From an uncultured Aquimarina sp. (lineage in GTDB: Bacteria > Bacteroidota > Bacteroidia > Flavobacteriales > Flavobacteriaceae), in contig CALFCI010000117.1 in assembly GCA_937951135.1 (NCBI GenBank), positions 1 through 44,635 of the forward strand: DNA of 44,635 nucleotides, in the 5' to 3' direction. The notes beneath the pieces are model-generated. The model saw nothing but the letters and a program-made list of their open reading frames with translations. It was not told the DNA's origin and made no database searches. Shown here in pieces: positions 9,965 through 19,267 of this stretch. The position numbers and the translations under genes are program-made. The number at the start of each line of letters is the position of its first letter. Position 1 is the stretch's first letter.

Positions 9965-10594
9965 ATGCCCCTAAAGATTACACACCTACTACTGGTTATA
10001 GTAACCGCATGCTGTAGCATAAGCTATGCACAAACCAACAAGCAATACGATTGTCGTAGTATTGCCTATCAAGAACTTTTAGACACTTCGTTTGCCTCTT
10101 TTGAAAAAGATTTATTCGCACACTATGATTTTGGTGACCCGATTAAATCGTACAAAACGTTTTTAAATGAAGTCTATACTTTATCCTTAAATTTAAGAAA
10201 ACTACCCTCTACAATCTCGATTCAATCTGCTAGAACATTCAAGAAAAATGCCGTAGATAAAAATGCCCTTTGGGTACTTTTAAGCGTTTATGATGACGAT
10301 GTGGCAAACCAAGAAAAAACCAAGCCCTCGAAAGCTATTAAGGATGGTGAAAATGTATTAACGTTTAACTATAGAGGTGGTTTTATTCAATGCCTAAAGA
10401 ATAATAGTAAAAGCCAAGGGTTTAAAGATATTGTTGAAACCTTAGAAGCAGATGGTAATGTAAGCCCATCACTAATTGCACAGCTATTAGCAACGCTTCC
10501 TGCCAATGAATTTGATTCTTATGAAGTTAAAAGTTTTATTGCTTTCGATATTTATTATTCCATTTTATTAATTGTTGAAAAGGCCTTTCCTTAA
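9965..10594 (+). CDS. Secreted protein of unknown function, possibly frameshifted at its end
   Basis: The 209-residue product has a clear signal peptide (KITHLLLVIVTACCSISYAQ, residues 4-23). The rest is a mixed globular sequence with no motif I recognise. It lies between the two mutase subunit genes on the same strand. Just past its stop, another frame reads on for about 33 sense codons (SAIQKNAKVVFRKFNP, then VYYRTQDLYTTLDTIA) to a TAA at 10690-10692. Joining the frames needs one extra A in the run at about 10577-10580 (gttgaaaagg). The true protein may therefore be about 240 residues. The function is unknown, and its position in the locus does not show that it belongs to the mutase. Confidence 0.75.
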   Translation: MPLKITHLLLVIVTACCSISYAQTNKQYDCRSIAYQELLDTSFASFEKDLFAHYDFGDPIKSYKTFLNEVYTLSLNLRKLPSTISIQSARTFKKNAVDKNALWVLLSVYDDDVANQEKTKPSKAIKDGENVLTFNYRGGFIQCLKNNSKSQGFKDIVETLEADGNVSPSLIAQLLATLPANEFDSYEVKSFIAFDIYYSILLIVEKAFP

Positions 10595-10689
10595 GCGCTA
10601 TTCAAAAGAATGCAAAAGTAGTATTCAGAAAATTCAACCCTGTTTATTATCGTACTCAAGACCTGTACACAACATTGGATACTATAGCA

Positions 10690-10705
10690 TAAAAGTGTAC
10701 TTTTA
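10690..10705 (+). terminator. Short hairpin at possible true end of the secreted-protein gene
   Basis: TAAAAGT and ACTTTTA flank a 2-base loop, giving a perfect 7-base stem. Its first three bases are the TAA that would end the shifted reading frame of the upstream gene. It is A/T rich and short, so the terminator role is tentative. Confidence 0.35.
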
Positions 10706-10762
10706 TGCCGAAAATTTCTTGAGTAGTAGTATTCTATCACTTTTTTATCCGTTATTTTAACA

Positions 10763-12853
10763 ATGTCTCGAAAAAAACTACAACATATCACCTTATACTC
10801 AGACGTTAAGCCTACAACAAAACCTTCTATTGATTTAACGATAAAAAAAGCACCGTCAAAACAATTTGAGTTTGCTGCCGGATTTCCACCATACCTTAGA
10901 GGTCCTTATACAACAATGTATACCCAAAAACCATGGACAATTCGACAATATGCGGGATTTTCAACTGCAAAAGAAAGTAATGCCTTCTACCGACGTAATC
11001 TAGCCGCTGGACAAAAAGGATTATCTATTGCCTTTGATTTGGCTACACATCGAGGATATGATAGTGATCATGAGCGTGTTTCTGGGGATGTAGGCATGGC
11101 TGGTGTTGCGATTGACACTGTAGAAGATATGTGTATCCTTTTTGATCAAATCCCTTTAGATCAAATTTCGGTATCCATGACGATGAATGGCGCGGTATTG
11201 CCTATTATGGCTTTTTTCATTGTTGCTGCTCAGCAACAAGGGGTCCCAATAGCACAACTATCGGGCACATTACAAAATGATATCCTTAAAGAATTCATGG
11301 TACGCAATACCTATATTTATCCTCCAGAACCCTCTATGCGAATTACGGGTGATATTATAGCGTACTGTACACAGCATATGCCCAAGTTCAATCCTATTAG
11401 CATTTCTGGTTACCATATACAAGAAGCAGGGGCCACTCCCGAAATGGAGCTAGCCTATACGCTAGCCAATGGATTTGCGTATGTAAAACAAGGAATAGCA
11501 ATGGGACTCTCCATAGATGAATTTGCACCTAGACTTTCTTTTTTTTGGGGAATCGGAATGCAGCACTTTACGGAAATCGCAAAACTACGGGCCGCACGAA
11601 TGCTTTGGGCTAAACTCATCAAACAGTTTGACCCTAAAAACCCAAAGTCTTTACTCTTACGCGCGCACTGTCAAACCAGCGGTTGGAGTTTAACCGCACA
11701 GCAACCGTTTAACAATGTAGCCAGAACCTGTATTGAAGCAGGCGCTGCCATTTTTGGAGGTACACAAAGTTTACACACCAATGCGCTGGATGAAGCCATT
11801 GCATTACCCACCGATTTTTCAGCTAGAATCGCCAGAAATACACAATTATTTTTCCAACAAGAATTAGAGAGTACGCGCACCATTGATCCTTGGGGAGGAA
11901 GTGAATATGTGGAAGCCTTAACCAATGACATTGCAGAGAAAGCCTGGAGCATGATTATGGATATTGAAAAATCCGGCGGAATGATCAAAGCTATTGAAGC
12001 AGGTATTCCTAAAAGAAAAATTGAAGAAGCCGCAACACGAAAACAAGCCAATATTGATAGTGAAAAAGAAATCATTATAGGGATGAATGCATTTACCGCA
12101 ACAGATGAAGAAACCATCCACACCCTTAAAATAGACCATAAAAAAGTAAAACAACAACAAATTGAACGGCTAAACAAAAACAAAGCATCTCGAGACGAAA
12201 AAGCCGTACAAAAAGCATTACATGCGATTACCAAAGCAGCAAAAACAAATCAAAATTTATTAGCATTAAGTATTGAGGCTGCCCAACATCATGCTACTCT
12301 GGGAGAAATCAGTACCGCTTTAGAAAAAGTATACGGCAGATACACCCTAGCCTCTACAGCGGTTAGCGGAATATACAATACGACTATGCAAAATGACCAC
12401 TCTTTTACAAAAGCAAAACAACTAGTGACTCAATTCAGCACTAAAGAAGGCAGAAGACCACGAATTTTAATCGCAAAAATAGGGCAAGATGGTCATGATC
12501 GTGGGGCCAAAGTAATTGCAACAAGCTATGCAGATATCGGTTTTGACGTAGACATTGGACCTTTATTCCAAACTCCAGATGAAACTGCCAAACAAGCGGT
12601 TGAAAACGATGTGCATATTATAGGTATTTCTTCTCTTGCAGGAGGACATAATACCTTAGTACCGGAAGTCATTGCAGCACTAAAAAAACACCAAAGAGCC
12701 GATATCATGGTTGTCATTGGAGGGGTTATTCCTTCAGAAGATTACGAAGACTTATTTAATGCAGGAGCGATCGCTATTTTTGGTCCTGGCACAAAAATTA
12801 GTGCAGCAGCAATTCAGCTACTAGAAATATTAATCGAAACGCGAGCATATTGA
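10763..12853 (+). CDS. mutB: Methylmalonyl-CoA mutase, large (alpha, catalytic) subunit
   Basis: The 696-residue product has the full two-domain structure. The N-terminal substrate barrel carries [93 protein letters not shown] and the [16 protein letters not shown] stretch. The C-terminal cobalamin domain (about residues 560-696) has the base-off B12 motif DGHDRG with KIGQ before it, then SSLAGGH and VVIGGVIP. It forms the catalytic subunit with the product of the gene at 8530. The reaction is the adenosylcobalamin-dependent rearrangement of methylmalonyl-CoA and succinyl-CoA. I saw no cobalamin riboswitch upstream of either gene. Confidence 0.97.
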   Translation: MSRKKLQHITLYSDVKPTTKPSIDLTIKKAPSKQFEFAAGFPPYLRGPYTTMYTQKPWTIRQYAGFSTAKESNAFYRRNLAAGQKGLSIAFDLATHRGYDSDHERVSGDVGMAGVAIDTVEDMCILFDQIPLDQISVSMTMNGAVLPIMAFFIVAAQQQGVPIAQLSGTLQNDILKEFMVRNTYIYPPEPSMRITGDIIAYCTQHMPKFNPISISGYHIQEAGATPEMELAYTLANGFAYVKQGIAMGLSIDEFAPRLSFFWGIGMQHFTEIAKLRAARMLWAKLIKQFDPKNPKSLLLRAHCQTSGWSLTAQQPFNNVARTCIEAGAAIFGGTQSLHTNALDEAIALPTDFSARIARNTQLFFQQELESTRTIDPWGGSEYVEALTNDIAEKAWSMIMDIEKSGGMIKAIEAGIPKRKIEEAATRKQANIDSEKEIIIGMNAFTATDEETIHTLKIDHKKVKQQQIERLNKNKASRDEKAVQKALHAITKAAKTNQNLLALSIEAAQHHATLGEISTALEKVYGRYTLASTAVSGIYNTTMQNDHSFTKAKQLVTQFSTKEGRRPRILIAKIGQDGHDRGAKVIATSYADIGFDVDIGPLFQTPDETAKQAVENDVHIIGISSLAGGHNTLVPEVIAALKKHQRADIMVVIGGVIPSEDYEDLFNAGAIAIFGPGTKISAAAIQLLEILIETRAY

Positions 12854-13010
12854 CCCCCCTTTAGAATATCATTTTACGAATAAGTATTAATTAAAAATGG
12901 AAAGCGGCACACCATATCGAACTCCAAATAAGTTCATTCAAAAAAATAAAACATAAAACTATATTTTCAAACTTTATGTCGTACATTTCAAAAATATAAG
13001 TCCTCAACCA

Positions 13011-13892
13011 ATGAATTACAAAGCAAAAATGCTTCGAGATGGAGCCTTAAAAGGAAAAAATATTATTGTTACTGGCGGTGGCAGTGGACTGGGAAAAGCC
13101 ATGACTGAGTATTTTTTAGAACTCGGTGCTCAAGTTGCCATTACCTCTAGAAACCTTGAAAAATTACAAAAAACTGCAGCTACCCTTTCTGAAAAAACGG
13201 GAGGTGTTTGTATTCCTATTCAATGTGATGTAAGGGAATATGAACAAGTAGAAGCCATGAAGGATAAAACACTTAAAGCTTTTGGCACTATTGATGTATT
13301 ATTAAACAATGCAGCAGGAAACTTTATCTCACCAACAGAGCGGCTCTCTGCAAATGCTTTTGATACCATCATAGACATTGTTCTTAAAGGATCCAAAAAC
13401 TGCACACTTGCTATTGGTAAACATTGGATTGACACCAATTATAAAAACACCGTTGTATTAAATATTGTAACCACTTATGCTTGGACAGGATCTGCTTATG
13501 TAGTACCCAGTGCTACAGCAAAAGCAGGAGTACTTGCAATGACGCGATCTTTAGCCGTAGAGTGGGCTAAATACGGAATGCGTTTTAATGCTATTGCTCC
13601 AGGCCCCTTTCCTACAAAAGGCGCATGGGATCGATTGCTACCAGGTGATTTAAAGGAAAAAATTGACCTTAAAAAACAAGTTCCTTTAGAACGTTTTGGA
13701 GAGCACCAAGAATTGGCAAACCTAGCAGCCTACTTAGTTTCTGATTTTTCTTCCTATGTGAATGGTGAAGTAATTACCATAGACGGAGGAGAATGGTTAA
13801 AAGGTGCTGGTCAATTTAATTTACTAGAGCAAATTCCTGAAGCAATGTGGGATCAACTTGAAGCCTTCATTCGAGCAAAAAAAGAGGGCTAA
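13011..13892 (+). CDS. SDR family oxidoreductase, 2,4-dienoyl-CoA reductase type
   Basis: The 293-residue protein is a classical short-chain dehydrogenase with the TGGGSGLG cofactor motif at residues 21-28 and an NNAAG motif. It lacks the usual YxxxK: the segment reads VVPSATAKAGV, and a tyrosine lies earlier in TTYAWTG. This arrangement, together with KYGMRFNAIAPGP, ELANLAAYLVSDFSSYVNG and the final WDQLEAFIRAKK, matches what I recall of the eukaryotic-type 2,4-dienoyl-CoA reductase (DECR) group. DECR enzymes reduce 2,4-dienoyl-CoA with NADPH during breakdown of polyunsaturated fatty acids. The position after the mutase genes suits acyl-CoA metabolism. Substrate specificity within the DECR/enoyl-reductase group is not certain. 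Confidence 0.85.
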   Translation: MNYKAKMLRDGALKGKNIIVTGGGSGLGKAMTEYFLELGAQVAITSRNLEKLQKTAATLSEKTGGVCIPIQCDVREYEQVEAMKDKTLKAFGTIDVLLNNAAGNFISPTERLSANAFDTIIDIVLKGSKNCTLAIGKHWIDTNYKNTVVLNIVTTYAWTGSAYVVPSATAKAGVLAMTRSLAVEWAKYGMRFNAIAPGPFPTKGAWDRLLPGDLKEKIDLKKQVPLERFGEHQELANLAAYLVSDFSSYVNGEVITIDGGEWLKGAGQFNLLEQIPEAMWDQLEAFIRAKKEG

Positions 13893-13996
13893 GACGTAAA
13901 GATTATGCTGCGCTAAGACCACAAGAAATGAAGACTGCAATGTACTGAGATCATTAGAAAAGTAGTGCATGCTAAAACATTGTATCTCTTCAATCT

Positions 13997-14091
13997 AAGC
14001 ACATGACAAAAAATCATAACAATTTAATTTTCAGAAACATAAATAGAGTTTAATAATAAAGAGAATTTTTATTTATTTTTTCAGTCTTGTC
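13997..14091. repeat. Second, truncated copy of the MITE-like repeat
   Basis: From taagcacatgac through the A run, aatcataacaattt, ataaatagagtt, and the T-rich end before agtcttgtc, this segment aligns with 7197-7299 with scattered substitutions. The right-hand terminal inverted repeat of the first copy is absent here; other repeat sequence follows instead. Confidence 0.55.
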
Positions 14092-14139
14092 CCGAATCGG
14101 GGGTTAAAATAGTAACGTGAGTTCGATTCATCCAAAATG

Positions 14140-14251
14140 CGTCAGTTTGAGTGAAATTCTGATAAGAATTTAGTATCGAACCTTTTCCTTCGTCAGAGCC
14201 TGTCTTGAGTTTATCGAAAGGCTCACAACAGGCTGTCAGGCTCAAGATGAC
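14140..14251. repeat. Dispersed intergenic repeat with imperfect hairpins
   Basis: The segment starts cgtcagtttgagtg and ends caggctcaagatgac. Internally agcctgtcttgag is opposed by ctcacaacaggct, forming an imperfect stem. From memory, closely similar cgtcagttcgagtg and gcctgtcttgag sequences recur between genes in many Flavobacteriaceae. No other full copy was noticed in this window. Confidence 0.5.
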
Positions 14252-14459
14252 AACATTTTGGAATCAAAAATCTATCCGTCTATTCATCTTCTTGTCTATT
14301 CATCTACCCATACTATTTTTATAAAAAAAACTACCTTCCAAAAACCATGAATCCACTGATAATCTTTGATATCAACAAAATTTAAGGCAACTGTTAATAC
14401 TTTTCATTTTTATACTGTATAATTAATCGTATTTTTACTTCTTAATCCAAATCTCCTAT

Positions 14460-15224
14460 ATGGGCAAAATTATAGCAATCGCCAATCAAAAAGGTGGAGT
14501 AGGTAAAACTACAACTTCCGTGAATTTAGCGGCTTCCCTTGGTGTTTTAGAAAAAAAGGTGCTCCTTATTGATGCTGACCCTCAGGCTAATGCAACTTCA
14601 GGACTTGGAATAGATGTAGAAAGTGTAGAGAAAGGAACCTACCAGATTCTTGAGCATACAGCAAAAGCAAGTGAAGTCATCATAGGAACCAAAGCCGTAA
14701 ATGTAGATATTATTCCTTCACATATTGACTTGGTCGCTATTGAAATCGAACTTGTAGATAAGGATGAGCGTGAGTATATGCTTAAAAAAATAATTCAGGA
14801 AGTACGATCCAAATATGATTATATATTAATCGACTGTGCTCCTTCTCTTGGGTTACTCACATTAAATGCTCTAACTGCTGCAGATTCTGTGATTATTCCA
14901 ATTCAATGTGAGTACTTTGCATTAGAGGGGTTAGGAAAATTACTCAACACGATTAAAAGTGTTCAAAAAATACATAATAAAAATTTAGATATAGAAGGAT
15001 TGCTACTTACGATGTATGATTCTAGATTACGCTTATCAAATCAAGTCGTAGAAGAAGTACAGAAACATTTTAATGAAATGGTATTCAAGACTATCATTCA
15101 GCGAAATATAAGATTAAGTGAAGCTCCAAGTTATGGAGAAAGCATTATCGATTATGATGCTTCAAGTAAAGGAGCGAACAATTACTTAAGTTTAGCAAAC
15201 GAAGTTATAGTTAAAAATAGTTAA
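14460..15224 (+). CDS. parA: ParA family chromosome-partitioning ATPase
   Basis: The 254-residue product has the deviant Walker A KGGVGKTTTSVNLA at residues 11-24, the DADPQANATSGLG motif A', and LIDCAPSLGLLTLNAL as Walker B. The C-terminal part includes RLSEAPSYGESI. It lacks an N-terminal helix-turn-helix extension, so it is the chromosomal Soj/ParA type. ParA forms an ATP-dependent dimer on DNA and moves ParB-parS complexes. parB follows after 9 bases in an apparent operon. Confidence 0.96.
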   Translation: MGKIIAIANQKGGVGKTTTSVNLAASLGVLEKKVLLIDADPQANATSGLGIDVESVEKGTYQILEHTAKASEVIIGTKAVNVDIIPSHIDLVAIEIELVDKDEREYMLKKIIQEVRSKYDYILIDCAPSLGLLTLNALTAADSVIIPIQCEYFALEGLGKLLNTIKSVQKIHNKNLDIEGLLLTMYDSRLRLSNQVVEEVQKHFNEMVFKTIIQRNIRLSEAPSYGESIIDYDASSKGANNYLSLANEVIVKNS

Positions 15225-15233
15225 AAAGGATTC

Positions 15234-16142
15234 ATGGCGAAGGCAACAAAAAAACAAGCACTAGGACGAGGACTCTCAGCACTACTTAAAGATCCCGAGA
15301 ACGATATCACCTCTGCAAATGATAAAAATGCAGATAAAGTAGTTGGAAATATTATTGAATTGGAATTAGAGAGCATTGAGGTAAATCCATTTCAACCTCG
15401 AACCAGTTTTAATGATGAAACATTACAACAACTGGCAACATCTATTCAACAAATAGGTGTTATTCAACCGATTACCGTTCGGAAATTAGAATTCAACAAA
15501 TATCAACTGGTCAGTGGAGAACGCCGATATAGAGCCTCTAAACTTTCTGGATTAAAAACAATACCTGCATATATTCGTATTGCTAATGATCATGATTCTT
15601 TAACCATGGCATTGGTAGAAAATATCCAACGTCAGGATTTAGACCCTATAGAAATAGCATTATCATACCAGCGACTACTGAATGAAATCGATTTAACTCA
15701 AGTACAATTGAGTGACCGTGTGGGTAAAAAGCGATCTACTATTGCAAACTATTTGCGTTTATTAAAATTAGACCCTATTGTACAAACTGGTATTCGAGAT
15801 GGTTTCATTTCTATGGGACATGGCCGAGCATTAATCAATGTAGAAGATCCTTCATTACAATTAGACCTTTATGAAAAAATAGTTAGTGATGCGCTGTCTG
15901 TTCGTAACACTGAGCAATTAGTCCGGTCTTTACAACAAAATACTGATGCAACACCAGTACTATCGACTCCAGAAAAAGCAACTCCAGAATATGTTACTTC
16001 AGGAGTTCGAGGATTCTCTGAATATTTTGGAGCTAAAATCGATGTTAAAGTATCTGGAAAAGGAAGTGGTAAATTAATCATCCCTTTTGCGTCAGAAGAA
16101 GATTTTAAACGCATAATGAAATTGATCCATCGTGAAGATTAA
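15234..16142 (+). CDS. parB: ParB/Spo0J chromosome-partitioning protein
   Basis: The 302-residue product starts with the ALGRGLSALL segment that typically contacts ParA. The ParB/Srx CTP-binding domain follows, with NPFQPRTSF, SGERRYRASKLSG and ALVENIQRQDLDPIEIALSYQ. A helix-turn-helix region (VQLSDRVGKKRSTIANYLRLLKL) recognises parS, and a C-terminal dimerisation part ends GKGSGKLIIPF. No obvious parS palindrome was found in the window. The last 11 bases overlap the next gene, suggesting coupled translation. Confidence 0.96.
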   Translation: MAKATKKQALGRGLSALLKDPENDITSANDKNADKVVGNIIELELESIEVNPFQPRTSFNDETLQQLATSIQQIGVIQPITVRKLEFNKYQLVSGERRYRASKLSGLKTIPAYIRIANDHDSLTMALVENIQRQDLDPIEIALSYQRLLNEIDLTQVQLSDRVGKKRSTIANYLRLLKLDPIVQTGIRDGFISMGHGRALINVEDPSLQLDLYEKIVSDALSVRNTEQLVRSLQQNTDATPVLSTPEKATPEYVTSGVRGFSEYFGAKIDVKVSGKGSGKLIIPFASEEDFKRIMKLIHRED

Positions 16143-16722
16143 CTCCTGGCATATTGTTATCTGTATTATATTTCTTTTATCCTACAACACGCTTTTAGCA
16201 CAGGATGATGTAAAAATCACTACTGAAGAGGTTGTCATATCAAAGAAAAAAAAGAAGAAAAAAAGAAAAGAGATTACTTACAACCCCCTTGCTCCTGCAC
16301 GAGCTGCTTTTTACTCCGCAGTGCTTCCTGGATTGGGACAAGTATACACCAAAAAATACTGGAAAGTGCCGATTGTATATGCCGCGCTGGGAACTGGAGT
16401 CTATTTTTATATGGATCGAAATAAAGAATACAATAAATTTAGAGACGTCTACAAAAGACGACTTGCTGGATTTACAGATGATGAATTTAGCAATGTAGAC
16501 AACAGTCAGTTAATATCTTTCCAAAAGACATTACGACAAGAACAAGAACTTGCTTTACTTGTTACTATAGGGTTGTACTTAATCAATATTATAGACGCTA
16601 ATGTATCTGCACATTTACAACAGTACAATGTAAACAATAATTTATCGCTACATCCACAACTGTTATATGATGAATTTAAGGCGCAACCCAAGTATGGGGT
16701 ATCGTTACAATACCATTTTTGA
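16132..16722 (+). CDS. DUF5683 domain membrane protein
   Basis: The 196-residue product starts at a GTG at 16132, inside the end of parB. It has a signal peptide (residues 1-23, ending TLLAQ), a very lysine-rich stretch (KKKKKKKRK) near residue 40, then NPLAPARAAFYSAVLPGLGQ, where the small-residue-rich helix resembles DUF5683/TM2-like membrane segments. A second hydrophobic region follows (WKVPIVYAALGTGVYFYM), and a third near LALLVTIGLYLINIIDANV. The function is unknown. Its link to parAB is conserved in flavobacteria as far as I recall. Confidence 0.82.
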   Translation: MKINSWHIVICIIFLLSYNTLLAQDDVKITTEEVVISKKKKKKKRKEITYNPLAPARAAFYSAVLPGLGQVYTKKYWKVPIVYAALGTGVYFYMDRNKEYNKFRDVYKRRLAGFTDDEFSNVDNSQLISFQKTLRQEQELALLVTIGLYLINIIDANVSAHLQQYNVNNNLSLHPQLLYDEFKAQPKYGVSLQYHF

Positions 16723-16790
16723 AATACTCCGATATTATCTATTTAAAATTAATGGATAGCATAAAAATATTACATAATTTTGACGAGAAT

Positions 16791-16798
16791 TACTTTTG
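16791..16798 (+). promoter_or_regulatory. Possible -7 box upstream of dapB
   Basis: TACTTTTG matches the Bacteroidota TAnnTTTG -7 consensus. It lies about 80 bases before the dapB start, in the 157-base gap after the DUF5683 gene. No TTG at the expected ~19-base spacing is present, so this is a weak call. Confidence 0.3.
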
Positions 16799-16879
16799 TC
16801 TATCATAACATTACAAAAGTACACTTAACTAACAATCAATATACCTCAGTATAGAAGAGGCTACAATTTACAGAAGCGT

Positions 16880-17578
16880 ATGAAAATTGCATTATTAGGA
16901 TATGGAAAAATGGGTCAAACCATAGAGAAAATAGCAATAGAAAGGGGACACACTATCGTATTAAAGATCGACAAAGACGATTCTCAATATGATATTTCGG
17001 TAGCCGATGTAGCTATAGATTTCAGTATTCCGGATGCAGCTGTGCACAATATAACAACATGTATTACCGCAGGAGTACCTATCGTTTCTGGAACCACAGG
17101 ATGGCTTGATCATTTTGATACTATGGTAGCCTTGTGTACGAAACATCAAGGTGCGTTTATTTACGCTTCTAATTACAGTCTGGGTGTTAATCTGTTCTTC
17201 GAATTGAATAAAAAATTAGCAAAAATGATGAGTGGTACTGAAGGGTATGACATTACTATGGAAGAAATTCATCATACTCAAAAACTAGACGCTCCTAGTG
17301 GAACTGCAATTACATTGGCTGAAGGTGTCATTGAAAATACGGACAAAACAGCATGGGCGCTTGATACCAAAGACATCAATACTATTCCTATTACAGCAAA
17401 ACGAATTGAAGAGGTACCAGGCACGCATACGGTTACCTACACCTCTGCCGTAGATGATATCGAAATTAAACACACGGCACATAACCGCAGCGGATTTGCA
17501 TTAGGCGCTGTAGTCGCTTCAGAATGGCTGGTGGATAAAGAAGGAGTCTTTACGATGAAAGATGTATTAGGGGTATAA
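16880..17578 (+). CDS. dapB: 4-hydroxy-tetrahydrodipicolinate reductase
   Basis: The 232-residue enzyme reduces 4-hydroxy-tetrahydrodipicolinate with NAD(P)H in the diaminopimelate/lysine pathway. Visible motifs are the N-terminal dinucleotide-binding GYGKMG (residues 7-12), VSGTTGW, the YASNYSLGVNLFFELN segment, the family signature EEIHHTQKLDAPSGTA with its catalytic His-His and Lys, and HTAHNRSGFALGAV. It is somewhat shorter than the ~270-residue enterobacterial form, as usual for Bacteroidota. Confidence 0.96.
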   Translation: MKIALLGYGKMGQTIEKIAIERGHTIVLKIDKDDSQYDISVADVAIDFSIPDAAVHNITTCITAGVPIVSGTTGWLDHFDTMVALCTKHQGAFIYASNYSLGVNLFFELNKKLAKMMSGTEGYDITMEEIHHTQKLDAPSGTAITLAEGVIENTDKTAWALDTKDINTIPITAKRIEEVPGTHTVTYTSAVDDIEIKHTAHNRSGFALGAVVASEWLVDKEGVFTMKDVLGV

Positions 17579-17633
17579 ATTTAAAATGTAACGTTTTGTC
17601 GCTAAACGACACTTATATAAAAACACAAATCGC

Positions 17634-19208
17634 ATGACACTTACAGCATGGTTTATTTTTTTCCTGATTTTACAGGGTATCCATTTTTTAGGCACATGGA
17701 AACTCTATGTTAAAGCCGGAAGACAGGCTTGGGAAGCCATAATACCCGTATATAACGCCATCGTATTACTAAAAATTATCAATCGCCCATGGTGGTGGGT
17801 TTTTCTATTATTTTTACCCGTTATTAATGTGATCATGCTGCCTGTACTATGGGTAGAAACCATCCGTAGTTTTGGAAAAAATACTACCGTAGATACCACA
17901 CTTGTAATTTGTACACTAGGTTTCTATATTTTTTATGTTAATTACGCATTGGATGTATCCTATATTCAAGATCGCAGTCTTAAACCTAAAACTGCCACCG
18001 GAGAGTGGATTAGTTCTATTCTATTTGCAGTGGTTGCAGCTACTATGGTACATACCTATTTTATGCAGCCTTATACGATTCCTACAGGATCATTGGAACG
18101 TACGCTATTAATTGGGGATTTTTTATTTGTTAGTAAATTTCATTATGGTGCGCGAACCCCTACCACAGCAGTATCGTTTCCGATGGTACATGATACCATC
18201 CCTGTACTGAAAACAAAATCATACTTTAGTGCTCCTCAATACCCGCATTTTAGATTCCCTGGATTTCAAAATATCAAGAGGAATGACATTGTCGTATTTA
18301 GTTGGCCAGTAGATACTGTAAACGCATTCCAACAATGGGGTGATGGAAAGTATCACTACAAGCCTATTGATAAAAAATCAAATTATGTAAAACGTTGTGT
18401 AGGCGTTCCTGGAGATTCTCTAGCTGTAATTGATGGTCATGTATACATCAATGGCAAGCAAAGTGAACTCCCAGATCGTGCAAAATTGCAGTTCTCTTAT
18501 CGCATACAAGCCAAAAAAGGATTTAATCCTACAAACTTATATGAACGCTATAAATTAATATTTAATAAAAACTTTGGACCTACGAATCAGGACGGAGGCT
18601 ATATGGCCTATGAGCTCTCCAAGGAAAATGCAGAGAAACTGAGAAACAATCCTTATATCAGTTCAGTAACTCGTATTATCGAACCCAAAGGAAATAAAAG
18701 TAAAAGCATTTTTCCTAACACTGGAAAAGTAGACTGGAATAGAGATAACTTTGGGCCTATTTACTTGCCTAAAGCTGGAAAAACTATTCCTATGAATTTA
18801 AAAAACTATGCACTATACCGCAGAGTGATTGAAGTATATGAAGGCTCTGAAATGGGAATTAAAAATACACTTACTGTTAACGGGACACAGATCGCATTAA
18901 ACGGTACTACTATAGCCAACTACACATTTAAACAAGATTACTATTGGATGATGGGAGACAACCGTCATAATAGTGAAGATAGCCGTGCATGGGGGTATGT
19001 ACCCGCCAATCATGTGGTTGGTAAACCTGTATTCATTTGGATGAGTTGGGATAGTAATATAAAAGGGCTATTTAATAAAATTAGATGGGAACGTTTATTT
19101 ACTACAGTTGGTGGTGGTGGCGAACCTCGATCCTATCTTGTTTATTTCCTAATTGCAGTGGCTGGGTGGTCTATTTTCAATAAAATCAGAAAGCGAAAAC
19201 AACAGTAG
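17634..19208 (+). CDS. lepB: Signal peptidase I
   Basis: The 524-residue product has several hydrophobic segments in its first ~115 residues (a DUF5684-like membrane region), then the anchor helix WISSILFAVVAATMVHTYF. The S26 peptidase domain follows: serine motif IPTGSLERTL with Ser153, and general-base Lys253 in NYVKRCVGVPGDS. A long insertion comes next, then the conserved GDNRHNSEDSRAWGYVP box and a C-terminal membrane helix. It cleaves signal peptides from exported proteins. The large size with an insertion between Lys and the GDN box is usual in Bacteroidota. Confidence 0.94.
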   Translation: MTLTAWFIFFLILQGIHFLGTWKLYVKAGRQAWEAIIPVYNAIVLLKIINRPWWWVFLLFLPVINVIMLPVLWVETIRSFGKNTTVDTTLVICTLGFYIFYVNYALDVSYIQDRSLKPKTATGEWISSILFAVVAATMVHTYFMQPYTIPTGSLERTLLIGDFLFVSKFHYGARTPTTAVSFPMVHDTIPVLKTKSYFSAPQYPHFRFPGFQNIKRNDIVVFSWPVDTVNAFQQWGDGKYHYKPIDKKSNYVKRCVGVPGDSLAVIDGHVYINGKQSELPDRAKLQFSYRIQAKKGFNPTNLYERYKLIFNKNFGPTNQDGGYMAYELSKENAEKLRNNPYISSVTRIIEPKGNKSKSIFPNTGKVDWNRDNFGPIYLPKAGKTIPMNLKNYALYRRVIEVYEGSEMGIKNTLTVNGTQIALNGTTIANYTFKQDYYWMMGDNRHNSEDSRAWGYVPANHVVGKPVFIWMSWDSNIKGLFNKIRWERLFTTVGGGGEPRSYLVYFLIAVAGWSIFNKIRKRKQQ

Positions 19209-19262
19209 AGACGCAAGATTTTGCGTACACAATAAAAAAAGACGCAAGGTATTACGTCTCAA
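19205..19262. repeat. Degenerate palindromic gagacgcaa repeat between lepB and WbqC gene
   Basis: The spacer holds gagacgcaagattttgcgta and then gacgcaaggtattacgtctc. The outer arms gagacgcaa and ttacgtctc are inverted with one mismatch, and an inner cgcaag/ttgcg pair forms a second stem. The layout resembles the gagacgcaa...ttgcgtctc palindromes that recur between flavobacterial genes (from memory). It fills nearly the whole gap and could act as a processing or termination signal. Confidence 0.5.
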
Positions 19263-19267
19263 CACTT

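Larger units (their letters stand above)
13893..14459. other. Repeat-rich intergenic region before parA
   Basis: These 567 bases have no supported ORF and look like a mosaic of dispersed repeats. They contain two copies of a gctaagac-type unit at about 13889-13928, a truncated copy of the 7197 element at about 13997-14091, a CCCGAATCGGG inverted repeat at 14091-14101, and the cgtcag element at 14140-14251. Runs rich in ctattcatct follow at about 14278-14310. The promoter for parA must lie near the end, but I see no full TTG/TAnnTTTG pair. Confidence 0.6.

Noticed and set aside
10572-10760. 62-residue ORF after the secreted-protein gene
   Set aside because: It has no recognisable features; a different frame through the same bases reads as a more plausible continuation of the upstream gene.
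11671-12234. 187-residue antisense ORF inside mutB
   Set aside because: It lies fully opposite a strongly conserved catalytic gene and its composition is that of a reverse-frame shadow.
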